This document shows, piece after piece, positions 1 to 6,582 of a stretch of DNA of 10,673 nt. The stretch spans positions 1 to 10,673 of the forward strand of contig CAUFXR010000087.1 of NCBI GenBank assembly GCA_959596515.1. Reading direction: 5' to 3'. This stretch comes from an uncultured Oscillospiraceae bacterium. Its GTDB lineage: Bacteria > Bacillota > Clostridia > Oscillospirales > Acutalibacteraceae. The notes under the pieces are model-generated. The model saw only the letters and a list, made by a program, of their open reading frames with translations, was not told where the DNA came from and searched no databases. Position 1 is the stretch's first letter. Each line of letters begins with the position of its first letter. The translations under genes were made by a program, and so were the position numbers.

Positions 1-44
1 CCGTCTCTCAGGGTAGAATCGAAAATTTCAACAGATCGTTCCAT
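1..44 (-). CDS. cimA: Probable citramalate synthase, N-terminal fragment (runs off the window)
   Basis: Only the first 14 complete codons and the start of a fifteenth are present, reading M-E-R-S-V-E-I-F-D-S-T-L-R-D-G. The F-D-(S/T)-T-L-R-D-G block opens the HMGL-like (DRE-TIM) barrel of citramalate, isopropylmalate and homocitrate synthases; the Asp of R-D binds the divalent metal and 2-keto acid. From knowledge of the family, the form D-S-T-L-R-D-G close to the N-terminus is commoner in citramalate synthases than in LeuA, which usually has D-T-T-L-R-D-G-E-Q. CimA condenses pyruvate with acetyl-CoA to start isoleucine synthesis without threonine, which suits its place downstream of ilvBN. 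The ATG has an AAAGGAAA ribosome site just upstream. LeuA or a homocitrate synthase cannot be excluded from so few residues. Confidence 0.65.
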   Translation of the reverse strand, partial: MERSVEIFDSTLRD

Positions 45-60
45 GATGCTTTTCCTTTCT

Positions 61-89
61 ATTATATTACAGATCATATTTTCGGTCAA
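61..89 (-). promoter_or_regulatory. Sigma-A promoter of cimA with a very short leader
   Basis: On the minus strand a -35 TTGACC (84-89) and a perfect -10 TATAAT (61-66) are separated by exactly 17 bp. The predicted transcription start is near 53-55, only about 10-12 bases before the ATG at 44, so the mRNA would begin at or inside the ribosome site. The gene therefore probably has a constitutive promoter of its own in addition to any readthrough from ilvBN. Confidence 0.75.
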
Positions 90-223
90 GATTTCAAACC
101 TTGCCGTTAGTGTCCGATTTTGCGGTTTTGTCTTCGGAAAACACTCGCCCTGTTGCCTTCCAAGCCGGTATTTTCCATATGTTTTTCCCATGCCGCACGG
201 ATCCGGACTTTCCTCAGGCGGCC

Positions 224-257
224 CGCGGAAAAACCTTTCGTTCCCCCGTTATCCGCG
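224..257 (-). other. Hairpin just after ilvN, without a T-run
   Basis: CGCGGA and TCCGCG form an inverted repeat that starts about 20 bases after the ilvN stop. Inner A-U pairs can extend the stem. No run of T follows on the minus strand (next bases are GGCCGCC), so it is not a standard intrinsic terminator. It may stabilise the 3' end of ilvBN mRNA or only slow readthrough into cimA. The rest of the 45-276 gap, apart from the cimA promoter, shows no gene or leader motif. Confidence 0.35.
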
Positions 258-276
258 CTGTCCAGTGTCACCGAGC

Positions 277-525
277 TCAATCTTCCCCAGCCTTCAGATC
301 TGAGGACACGACCTCCTGGACTTTATTCACCTGGCGGATAATCTGTTTGGCGGTGACGTCGTCCCCGTAGGTGGTAATGGTCATGGTAGTGAATTCCTTC
401 TTCTCATCGGGAAACGCCGTCAGGCTGTCAATATTGAACCCCCGGCGGGTAAACAGCCCGGTGATCCGCAAAAGAACGCCGGGATGATTCTTCACAACCA
501 GGGTAATCGTCTGCTTTTGCTCCAT
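277..525 (-). CDS. ilvN: Acetolactate synthase small (regulatory) subunit, short ACT-only form
   Basis: An 82-residue protein that is essentially one ACT domain. Residues 7-35 (I-T-L-V-V-K-N-H-P-G-V-L-L-R-I-T-G-L-F and R-R-G-F-N-I-D-S-L) match the N-terminal ACT domain of IlvH/IlvN. Gly16 and Asn31 align with the valine-contacting Gly14 and Asn29 of E. coli IlvH, so feedback binding is predicted to be kept. It should bind IlvB, raise its activity and confer valine sensitivity. Many Firmicutes small subunits have about 160-170 residues with a second C-terminal domain; this one stops after the ACT domain, like E. coli IlvN/IlvM. The start at 525 was chosen because AAGGAG (534-539) lies 8 bases upstream; a GTG at 555 would add ten residues but lacks a good ribosome site. 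It follows ilvB after a 43-base gap, in the same operon. Confidence 0.93.
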   Translation of the reverse strand: MEQKQTITLVVKNHPGVLLRITGLFTRRGFNIDSLTAFPDEKKEFTTMTITTYGDDVTAKQIIRQVNKVQEVVSSDLKAGED

Positions 526-568
526 AAGAAACGCTCCTTGTCTGTCGAATTTCACAGGTGACTTTGGG

Positions 569-2242
569 TCAATCCATCCGGGTGATCATCTGATCTACCG
601 TACCCCCCGGCGGGATCATCGGCAGTACGTTGTCGTCAGGGGAAATCCGGCAGTCCACTACCACCGGCCTTTTCAGGTCGAAAGCTTCTTTCAGGGTTTG
701 TTCCACCTGGCTGTCTCTCACAACAGTCCGGCCTTCTACCCCAAAAGCTTTCGTCAGCGCGGCGAAGTCTGTCTTCCGGTGAGGATCGGTTTGAGAAAAC
801 CGGCTGCCGTAAAACAGCTTCTGCCACTGGCGCACCATACCCAGCACCTGATTGTTCATGACCACCACCATGATCGGAAGTTCATAGGAGGCCAAGGTCA
901 CCAGCTCGTTTAAATTCATATGGAAGCTGCCGTCTCCGGTAATCAGAACTACCCGCCGGTCCGGGTGGGCGCTCTGAGCGCCTATGCTGGCTCCCAGGCC
1001 GTAGCCCATGGTTCCCAGACCGCCGGAGGTGAGAAAGGTGCGGGGCTTTAAAAAGCGGTAATCCTGCGCCGCCCACATCTGGTGCTGGCCCACGTCGGTG
1101 ACCAGGATATCCTCCGGCCCCATCAGAGAATTGAGATACCGTACGATATGGGTGTGATCCGGGGCCTCTCCGGCGTTCGCCGCCTTCCGGGGCGTTTTCT
1201 TTTTCCAAGCTTCCAGCTGGGCGAGCCACTCCTGATGATCCTGGAGCTCCAAGAGTTCGTTGAGATCCGCCAGGGTTTCCCGAAGGTCTCCGATCAGATA
1301 CCGATCTACCAACACGTTTTTATCCACCTCGGCCAGGTCTACGTCCAGCTGAAGGATTTTCGCCTGTTTCCCGAATTTTTCCCGGTCACCGGCCACCCGG
1401 TCGGAGAATCTGGCCCCCAGCACCACGATCAGGTCGCTGTGGTCCAGGGCCATGCCGGCGGCGTAGGCGCCGTGCATTCCGATCATGCCCAGGGAGAGGG
1501 GATGATCCTCGGGAAAACCGCCCATCCCCATCAGGGAGGTACCCACCGGCGCCTGAAGCTTCTCCGCGAAGCGGAGAAGCTCCGGGGCGGCGCCGGAGGC
1601 GATCACCCCGCCGCCGGCATAGAGGAAGGGGCGCTTGGCCTGGCGGAGCATTTCCGCCGCTTTGGCGAGTTGCTCTTTTTCCGGCTTAGGGGCATCAGAT
1701 AAAGGGAGGGGAGACTGTCTCTCGTATTGGTACCGGTTGGCGGTGATATCTTTCGGCACGTCAATGAGTACCGGGCCCGGCCTGCCGGACTTGGCGATCT
1801 GGAAGGCCTTGCGGATGATTCCCGCCAGATCCTCCACCCGCTTGACCGCGAAGTTATGCTTGGTTACCGGCATGGTGATTCCGGTGATATCCACCTCCTG
1901 AAAGCTGTCCCGTCCCAGAAGGTCTACCGCCACATTTCCGGTGATAGCGACCATGGGGATGCTGTCCATATAGGCGGTGGCGATTCCGGTGACCAGATTG
2001 GTGGCGCCGGGACCGGATGTCGCGATGACCACGCCTACTTTTCCGGTGGAACGGGCGTAGCCGTCGGCGGCGTGGGAAGCTCCCTGCTCATGCGCCGTAA
2101 GCACGTGGTGAATTCTGTCCCGATATTCATACAAGGCATCGTAAATATTCAGTACGGCGCCGCCGGGATATCCAAACACCGTATCCACCTTTTGTTCCAG
2201 CAAACATTCCGCTATGATCTGCGCTCCTGTCAATTCCATCAT
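569..2242 (-). CDS. ilvB: Acetolactate synthase large (catalytic) subunit
   Basis: This 557-residue ThDP-dependent enzyme joins two pyruvates to acetolactate (valine, leucine) or pyruvate plus 2-oxobutyrate to acetohydroxybutyrate (isoleucine). The N-terminal ThDP pyrimidine domain has F-G-Y-P-G-G (23-28) and the catalytic Glu52 in A-H-E-Q-G-A. The central domain lies around 190-350. The C-terminal ThDP-binding domain has the G-D-G (436-438) to N-N (463-464) motif, and the tail V-L-P-M-I-P-P-G-G is typical of AHAS. Length and motifs are those of a complete anabolic AHAS, not a catabolic AlsS, and the adjacent ilvN supports this. The start at 2242 has AGAGAGG 8 bases upstream; an in-frame upstream TTG (2296) or ATG (2290) would add an unconserved leader of 16-18 residues. 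Expression is under the T-box upstream. Confidence 0.95.
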   Translation of the reverse strand: MMELTGAQIIAECLLEQKVDTVFGYPGGAVLNIYDALYEYRDRIHHVLTAHEQGASHAADGYARSTGKVGVVIATSGPGATNLVTGIATAYMDSIPMVAITGNVAVDLLGRDSFQEVDITGITMPVTKHNFAVKRVEDLAGIIRKAFQIAKSGRPGPVLIDVPKDITANRYQYERQSPLPLSDAPKPEKEQLAKAAEMLRQAKRPFLYAGGGVIASGAAPELLRFAEKLQAPVGTSLMGMGGFPEDHPLSLGMIGMHGAYAAGMALDHSDLIVVLGARFSDRVAGDREKFGKQAKILQLDVDLAEVDKNVLVDRYLIGDLRETLADLNELLELQDHQEWLAQLEAWKKKTPRKAANAGEAPDHTHIVRYLNSLMGPEDILVTDVGQHQMWAAQDYRFLKPRTFLTSGGLGTMGYGLGASIGAQSAHPDRRVVLITGDGSFHMNLNELVTLASYELPIMVVVMNNQVLGMVRQWQKLFYGSRFSQTDPHRKTDFAALTKAFGVEGRTVVRDSQVEQTLKEAFDLKRPVVVDCRISPDDNVLPMIPPGGTVDQMITRMD

Positions 2243-2498
2243 TTTCACTGCCTCTCTAAAATATCTCCATGTTTTCCCCGGCCCGTTCATCTGCAACTGC
2301 CCTTTGAAAAGTAGAACCGCAGCGTTTTCTCCAGAATATAAAGAAAAATGTTTTCTCTAGTCTCTTCTAGGAGGAAAAAACACCAACGGGGATTCGAGGG
2401 TAACCGGTAGGTACAGAACCGTGGAAGGTCCAAAGGCTTTCCGTCTGTTTTTTGGATAAGCTATTTCATAAGCTTTTCCGTAATCCTTATTTTTGGAT
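2243..2498 (-). other. Long untranslated stretch between the T-box terminator and ilvB
   Basis: About 255 bases of leader separate the T-box terminator from the ilvB start. I find no gene in it. It holds a near-perfect hairpin at 2454-2479 (GGA-AAGCT against AGCTT-TCC on the minus strand, one mismatch, no T-run). It also has a direct repeat of TTTTTGGATAA on the plus strand at 2449-2459 and 2490-2500. The second copy supplies the A-run side of the T-box terminator. Confidence 0.5.
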
Positions 2499-2543
2499 AA
2501 AAAAATAGACCGTCCGCCTCTTTAGTTTAAGAGACGAAGGTCT
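2499..2543 (-). terminator. Intrinsic terminator of the T-box leader
   Basis: On the minus strand, AGACC and GGTCT form the base of a roughly 14-bp stem with one bulged C and a small A-rich loop, followed by a run of seven T (2499-2505). Its 5' side follows the T-box motif directly, as expected for the terminator/antiterminator switch. Confidence 0.88.
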
Positions 2544-2792
2544 TACTCCCCCGCGGTACCACTCTTATTGCCCTGCTGATCAGGGCCACTCTGTTCACAT
2601 CGGGCCGACTGCCGAATGCTACCCCAATAACGGAGGGAACCGGCGCCGCTTACTACCCGGGTAGGGTTCAGCGTGCTGCTCAAGGGCGATTTTCATTTTT
2701 CTCCCCTACCGCCTCGCACCACCCGGCGGCTCTCTGAAAGCGGGAACCAAACTACTCTTCCCTATCGACGCATTTTCAGGATTATTGAAATT
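2499..2792 (-). ncRNA. T-box riboswitch leader of ilvBN, probably sensing tRNA-Ile
   Basis: Reading the minus strand from about 2792: a Stem I with the AGAGAG bulge region (about 2731-2737), the apical GCCGCC-GGGTGGTGCGA-GGCGG hairpin, and a specifier loop G-A-A-A-AUC-GCCCUUGAG with AUC at 2688-2690. Next comes a Stem II region with AGTA (2651-2654) and CCGTTA (2629-2634), and the antiterminator motif AGAGTGGTACCGCGG (2551-2565). The UGGU bulge (2558-2561) would pair with the ACCA end of uncharged tRNA. The competing terminator is at 2499-2543. AUC followed by a purine, as T-boxes prefer, indicates isoleucine; the overlapping AAU reading (Asn) would be followed by C and fits neither that rule nor the gene. 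Low tRNA-Ile charging should allow readthrough into ilvBN. Confidence 0.92.
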
Positions 2793-2798
2793 ACTAGT

Positions 2799-2828
2799 AT
2801 CATATACCCGAAACAGGATTTTTGTCAA
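2799..2828 (-). promoter_or_regulatory. Sigma-A promoter of the T-box-ilvBN operon
   Basis: A perfect -35 TTGACA (2823-2828) and -10 TATGAT (2799-2804) are separated by 18 bp on the minus strand. The predicted start is near 2792, just before the Stem I sequence of the T-box. Confidence 0.75.
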
Positions 2829-2868
2829 CCAAAATTTTTATTTTTAGCAAAGCGGTCCGGATTTTTCC

Positions 2869-2898
2869 GCATAAATCCCCTGGATTTTTGGCAATCTA
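2869..2898 (+). promoter_or_regulatory. Possible forespore sigma-G promoter of ypeB
   Basis: GCATA (2869-2873) fits the sigma-G -35 pattern G-H-A-T-R, and CAATCTA (2892-2898) matches five of seven bases of the -10 pattern C-A-T-W-H-T-A. The spacing is 18 bp. Start of transcription would be near 2905, with AGGAGG at 2915-2920. Known ypeB genes are made in the forespore, which supports the reading, but the -10 is imperfect. Confidence 0.4.
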
Positions 2899-2928
2899 TA
2901 ACTAACTTTCGTCCAGGAGGCGTGATTT

Positions 2929-4287
2929 ATGAACCCAAATCTGACCAAGCGGGGATTTATTCGGATTCTCTGTTATTTTACCGCGCTGTGCGTGTTTCTC
3001 GGCATTGGTGCGCTGATCAATTATCAGACCGCCCAGCGGTACCGGCAAAGCAACGAATACGGTTACCAGCGGGCGTTAAGCGATTTATCCGACAGCGTAT
3101 CCAATCTGGAGGTGGCGCTGGAAAAGGGAGTTTACGCCAACACAGCGCCCCAGCAGCAAGGTATTGCCGCCAAGCTGCTGCAGGAAAGCAGTGACGCGAA
3201 AATTTATCTGGCGGAGCTGCCTCTTTCCTATGAGGAGCTGTCCAACGTCAATAAGTTCATTTCCCAAGTGGGGGATTTTTCCCTGTATCTTTCCGGAAAG
3301 ATCAGCAAGGGGCAGGAGATCACTGAGGAGGAGATGGACAGTTTTATCACTTTGGGGGAATACGCCAAGGAGTTGAACAGCAGTCTGAAGGACCTGGAAA
3401 CGACGCTGATGGAGGGGGATATCCCCATCGGGGAGGCGGAGCAGGTCTACCAGAATTTATCCAGGGAGACCCAGGATCAGGCGGTACCGGCCATCAACAG
3501 CGGTTTCCGGGAGATGAATGAGGGTTTCACCGATTATCCCACCCTGATTTACGACGGGCCGTTTTCCGACCACATCACGCAGCAGAAGCCTATCTATTTA
3601 GAGACGGCCCAAACGGTTTCTGAGGATACCGCTTTGACCACGGCGGCTTTATTTTTGAATGAAAAGCCCCAAAGCCTGTCCCGGGGCAGTGACACCGAGG
3701 GAAATCTACCCTGTTACCGGTTTACGGTAGGGGACAAATCCATCACCGTTTCCAAGCAGGGAGGCTATGTGAACGCCATGCTGAACTCCCGGCTGATCGG
3801 CAGCGCCAAGCTGGATTTTGAGGGCGCCGCGGAAAAGGCCCGTGATTTTCTCGAGCAGGCCGGCTATCCGTCTATGAAAGAAAGCTATTACGTCATCAAT
3901 AACAACATCTGCACCATCAACTACGCCTATGTGCAAGACGGCGCCGTATGTTACAGCGACCTGGTAAAGGTCGGCGTGGCGCTGGATTCCGGGGAAATCG
4001 TATCCTTCAGCGCCACCGGATACCTGATGAACCATCACACCCGTTCGGTAGACTACAGCCCAATTTCCGCGGAGGAAGCTAGGGCCTCCGTCAGTCCCCG
4101 GCTCACCATCGAGGCGGAAAGTATCTGTTATGTGCCTTCCAGCGGACTGAATGAAACACTGTGTTATGAATTCACCTGCTCGGCGGAAAACGGCGACCGG
4201 GTACTGGTGTATATCAACGCCCAGACCGCTCTGGAAGAGCAGATCTTGATTTTGCTCCAGTCAGACAACGGTACTCTGGTGATGTAG
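2929..4287 (+). CDS. ypeB: Spore germination protein YpeB
   Basis: A 452-residue protein, very close to the usual YpeB length of about 450. An N-terminal membrane anchor lies at about residues 10-30. A helical, acidic region (about 45-195) follows, then the family signature G-F-T-D-Y-P-T-L-I-Y-D-G-P-F-S-D-H-I (199-216). The C-terminal half (about 225-445) fits the repeated PepSY-like modules of the family. In Bacillus, YpeB is held in the spore inner membrane and stabilises the cortex-lytic enzyme SleB until germination. The start has AGGAGG 8 bases upstream. sleB, usually directly upstream of ypeB in Bacillus, is not in the window: the upstream neighbour is the divergent ilvBN leader. The gene marks the host as a spore former. 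Confidence 0.93.
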   Translation: MNPNLTKRGFIRILCYFTALCVFLGIGALINYQTAQRYRQSNEYGYQRALSDLSDSVSNLEVALEKGVYANTAPQQQGIAAKLLQESSDAKIYLAELPLSYEELSNVNKFISQVGDFSLYLSGKISKGQEITEEEMDSFITLGEYAKELNSSLKDLETTLMEGDIPIGEAEQVYQNLSRETQDQAVPAINSGFREMNEGFTDYPTLIYDGPFSDHITQQKPIYLETAQTVSEDTALTTAALFLNEKPQSLSRGSDTEGNLPCYRFTVGDKSITVSKQGGYVNAMLNSRLIGSAKLDFEGAAEKARDFLEQAGYPSMKESYYVINNNICTINYAYVQDGAVCYSDLVKVGVALDSGEIVSFSATGYLMNHHTRSVDYSPISAEEARASVSPRLTIEAESICYVPSSGLNETLCYEFTCSAENGDRVLVYINAQTALEEQILILLQSDNGTLVM

Positions 4288-4290
4288 CGT

Positions 4291-4769
4291 TTTTTAAAGG
4301 ATCCCACGGGGCCCTCCCTGAAGCCCAACACCCAGCAAAGAGTTAAAAAAGGGCGCACAGGTCTCCTCGTGGAAGCCAACAAAAAGTAAAAAACTCCTTG
4401 TGCGGGCTTCTGAAACTTGACAAAGAGTTTTAAAAGCCCCATGGGGGCTTTCTCCGTAAGAGTCCTCGCCGTGAAACCTAACAGAGAGTTAAAAAGGATC
4501 TCACGAGGGCCCCTCATGAAACCCGGCGCCCAGCAAAGAATTAAAAAAAGGGCCCACAGGTCTCCTTGTGGGAGCCAACAAAAAGTAAAAAACTCCTTGT
4601 GCGGCCTTCTGAAACTTGACTAAAGAATTTTAAAAGCCCCATGGGGGCTTTCTCCGTAAGAGTCCTCGCCGTGAAACCTAACAAAGAGTTGAAAAGGATC
4701 CCACGAGGGCCCCTCATGAAACCCGGCACCCAGCAAAGAATTAAAAAAAGGGCCCCGCGGGGCCCTTTT
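4291..4769. repeat. Nested tandem array of terminator-like units (higher-order period 197-200 bp)
   Basis: GGATC landmarks at 4299, 4496 and 4696 define 2.4 copies of a unit of 197 and 200 bp. Each unit is built of four shorter, diverged sub-units of about 40-60 bp, giving ten in all. On the minus strand nearly every sub-unit reads: GC-rich hairpin, then T4-T7, then A-A-(C/T)-T-C-T-T-T-G. Clear hairpins include AAAGCCCC-ATG-GGGGCTTT at 4433-4451 and again at 4633-4651, CCCACA...TGTGGG at 4553-4572, and the strong palindrome at 4746-4769. It fills the gap between convergent ypeB and the FAD oxidoreductase. Open frames across it on the minus strand are interrupted and repetitive, and are not convincing genes. 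Confidence 0.9.
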
Positions 4770-4770
4770 C
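4743..4770. terminator. Perfectly palindromic bidirectional terminator
   Basis: Positions 4746-4769 are a perfect 24-bp palindrome of the form A4-G3-C4-G-C-G4-C3-T4, flanked by extra A on the left so that the minus strand has seven T after the stem. It is the first and strongest hairpin met by transcripts of the oxidoreductase gene (stop at 4900). It can also serve plus-strand transcripts that leave ypeB and pass the array. Confidence 0.88.
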
Positions 4771-4899
4771 GTGAAAGATGGGAAAGGGGTCTTTATTTTC
4801 CTGTTCCCATTTTGATGATTATGCCGATGCTTAAAAACCGGAAACAACCATTTGGAGTGCAATAAATAATGGGCAGATCCAGTCTTTCAAAGGCTTTCT

Positions 4900-6420
4900 C
4901 TACACGCCCTGCTTTTCCTCGTGGTATTCCTCCTCGGTGTTGATCTCCCAAACCGGGGACTTATCCCTCACATTGCCGGAAAGGATCACCTCCGCGGCGG
5001 CCATGGCCGTCAGCATAGAGTGGTCCATGTTGTTATAGCGGTGCTGGCCGTTCCGGCCCAGCAAAAACAGATTCTCAAGGGAATCCGTGAATTCCCGAAT
5101 CACACCAAACTGGCCGTAGGTTCCGAAATAGGCGGGATACGCTTTGGGTACCCGGATCAGCACCGCGTCCTTGACATGGCTTCGTTCCGCAATTCCCAGT
5201 TTTTCCAGCTCTCCTATAGCGAAATCAATGAACGCCTGGTCAGGCGTGTTCCACATTTCGTCTCCTTCGTCGCAGAAATACTCCAGACCCATGAACACCG
5301 TATCCGGATCCTTCACCATATAGGGACTCCAATTATTGAACAACTGAAGCCTCCCGATTTTTACATCCCGCTCCTGCACATAGATCCAGTCATCCATCAC
5401 TTTACCGTTTTCCGCTTTGGGATCCTTCAGCTTCAGGCTGTCCAACAGCAGACCCACGGTCATAAAATCCCGGTAAACCAAACCATCCGCGACCTCTTTC
5501 ACCTTTTCCGGCGCCGCCGAGCCCATGGCGTCAATTAAATCCCGCACTGGCATGGTGGATAGAAAATAATCTCCCTCCACAGTGCTCCGAACACCATTTT
5601 CATCCACAGCGCTCACCGAGACGATCTGGCCGTTTTCCACACGAATCTGGTCTACCTTTTGTCCAAATCGGATTTCTCCGCCCATTTCGACCACCCGGCG
5701 GGCCACTTCCTCCCAAAGCTGTCCCGGGCCGTATTTGGGGTACATAAAGCTTTCAATCAGGCTGGTTTCCACCTTTTTGCCGTTGACCGTGCTCTTTCGC
5801 ATGAAGGGCTTTTTCAGGCTGTGCAACAGCGCCTTGGAAACCGACAGCCCCTTGACCCGTTGGGCGCCCCAGTCCGGACTGATCTGAGAGCAGGGCACAC
5901 CCCAGACCTTTTCTGTGTAATCCTTGAAAAAGGTCTCATACAATTCCACACCGAATCTGCTGATGAAAAATTTTTCCAGAGAATCAATGTCCTTTACCGG
6001 CCGCAGACAAATTTTTAAATAACTCGCGCCGATTTTCATCAGTCGGCCAAATCCCAACCCCTTGATGGTGGATCCGTTAAGGCTCACAGGATAATCAAAA
6101 AATTTCCTGAGAAATAAGATCCGGGAAAGCCGGTGGCGGATCAAAAACAGCAGGTCGGTCTGATCGGGACTGATGCCCTTTTCTCTGTCCTCCAGAGGCA
6201 TGATCTCCTTCCAGAACTCCGTGGCTTTATCGGATTTGGAAAAAAACCGGTGGCCGCCGATATCCATACGGTTTCCCTTGTAGTTTTTCGTTCTGGAGAT
6301 CCCGCCGATCTCCCCAGTGGCCTCCAGAATGGTAACAGATACCGGTCCCTTTTTCAACAGCTCATAAGCGGCGGTCAGCCCCGCCGGCCCCGCGCCGATA
6401 ATCACGACGGACTGTGACAT
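4900..6420 (-). CDS. FAD-dependent oxidoreductase (amine oxidase / UDP-galactopyranose mutase-like fold)
   Basis: A 506-residue protein with an N-terminal dinucleotide-binding motif V-V-I-I-G-A-G-P-A-G-L (5-15) and an acidic Glu33 ending the second beta strand, where the FAD ribose binds. Further motifs are G-G-I-S-R-T (39-44), D-I-G-G-H-R-F-F (53-60) and a C-terminal FAD motif L-L-G-R-N-G-Q-H-R-Y-N-N-M-D-H-S-M (453-469). The pattern places it in the COG1232-like group of NAD(P)/FAD oxidoreductases, relatives of protoporphyrinogen oxidase and UDP-galactopyranose mutase that often sit in surface-glycan loci. No membrane segment is evident. The ATG at 6420 has GAAGGAG about 7 bases upstream. 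The GT-C glycosyltransferase upstream on the same strand hints at a role in modifying a sugar or lipid-linked sugar, but the substrate cannot be read from the sequence. HemY is unlikely: no other haem genes are present. Confidence 0.85.
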   Translation of the reverse strand: MSQSVVIIGAGPAGLTAAYELLKKGPVSVTILEATGEIGGISRTKNYKGNRMDIGGHRFFSKSDKATEFWKEIMPLEDREKGISPDQTDLLFLIRHRLSRILFLRKFFDYPVSLNGSTIKGLGFGRLMKIGASYLKICLRPVKDIDSLEKFFISRFGVELYETFFKDYTEKVWGVPCSQISPDWGAQRVKGLSVSKALLHSLKKPFMRKSTVNGKKVETSLIESFMYPKYGPGQLWEEVARRVVEMGGEIRFGQKVDQIRVENGQIVSVSAVDENGVRSTVEGDYFLSTMPVRDLIDAMGSAAPEKVKEVADGLVYRDFMTVGLLLDSLKLKDPKAENGKVMDDWIYVQERDVKIGRLQLFNNWSPYMVKDPDTVFMGLEYFCDEGDEMWNTPDQAFIDFAIGELEKLGIAERSHVKDAVLIRVPKAYPAYFGTYGQFGVIREFTDSLENLFLLGRNGQHRYNNMDHSMLTAMAAAEVILSGNVRDKSPVWEINTEEEYHEEKQGV

Positions 6421-6582
6421 GATGGTTCTCCTTCTTTCTCACCGTTTTTTAGAAAGCGCTGCCAAAGCGCAGATAAGATCAATATATAAAGACGCTTGAT
6501 TCCTCTCTGTCCCGTGGAAATTCACACAGCGTCAAACCTCACACAGGGAAATTTAGAACCCAAGAGGAGCCCCTGAGTCTAA

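Noticed and set aside
1082..2314. Long plus-strand open frames inside ilvB (up to 206 codons)
   Set aside because: Antisense shadows of a GC-rich conserved gene; no recognisable protein and no start signals.
2370..2384. AGGAGG-like sequence on the plus strand at about 2370, as a ribosome site
   Set aside because: No start codon with an open frame follows at the right distance; the segment is within the antisense of the ilvBN leader.
2673..3194. 173-codon plus-strand open frame covering the T-box and the ypeB start
   Set aside because: It lies antisense to the T-box leader and enters ypeB out of frame; ypeB has a clear AGGAGG start at 2929.
4164..4862. Several minus-strand open frames across the repeat array, sharing motifs such as L-F-N-S-L-L-G
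   Set aside because: They arise from the repeat itself, switch frame between units, have no ribosome sites, and overlap the ypeB end or the terminator palindrome.
6451..6475. GCGCT/AGCGC hairpin in the leader of the oxidoreductase as a terminator or riboswitch
   Set aside because: Only a 5-bp stem with a weak TTTCT tail and no known leader motif around it; no support beyond chance.
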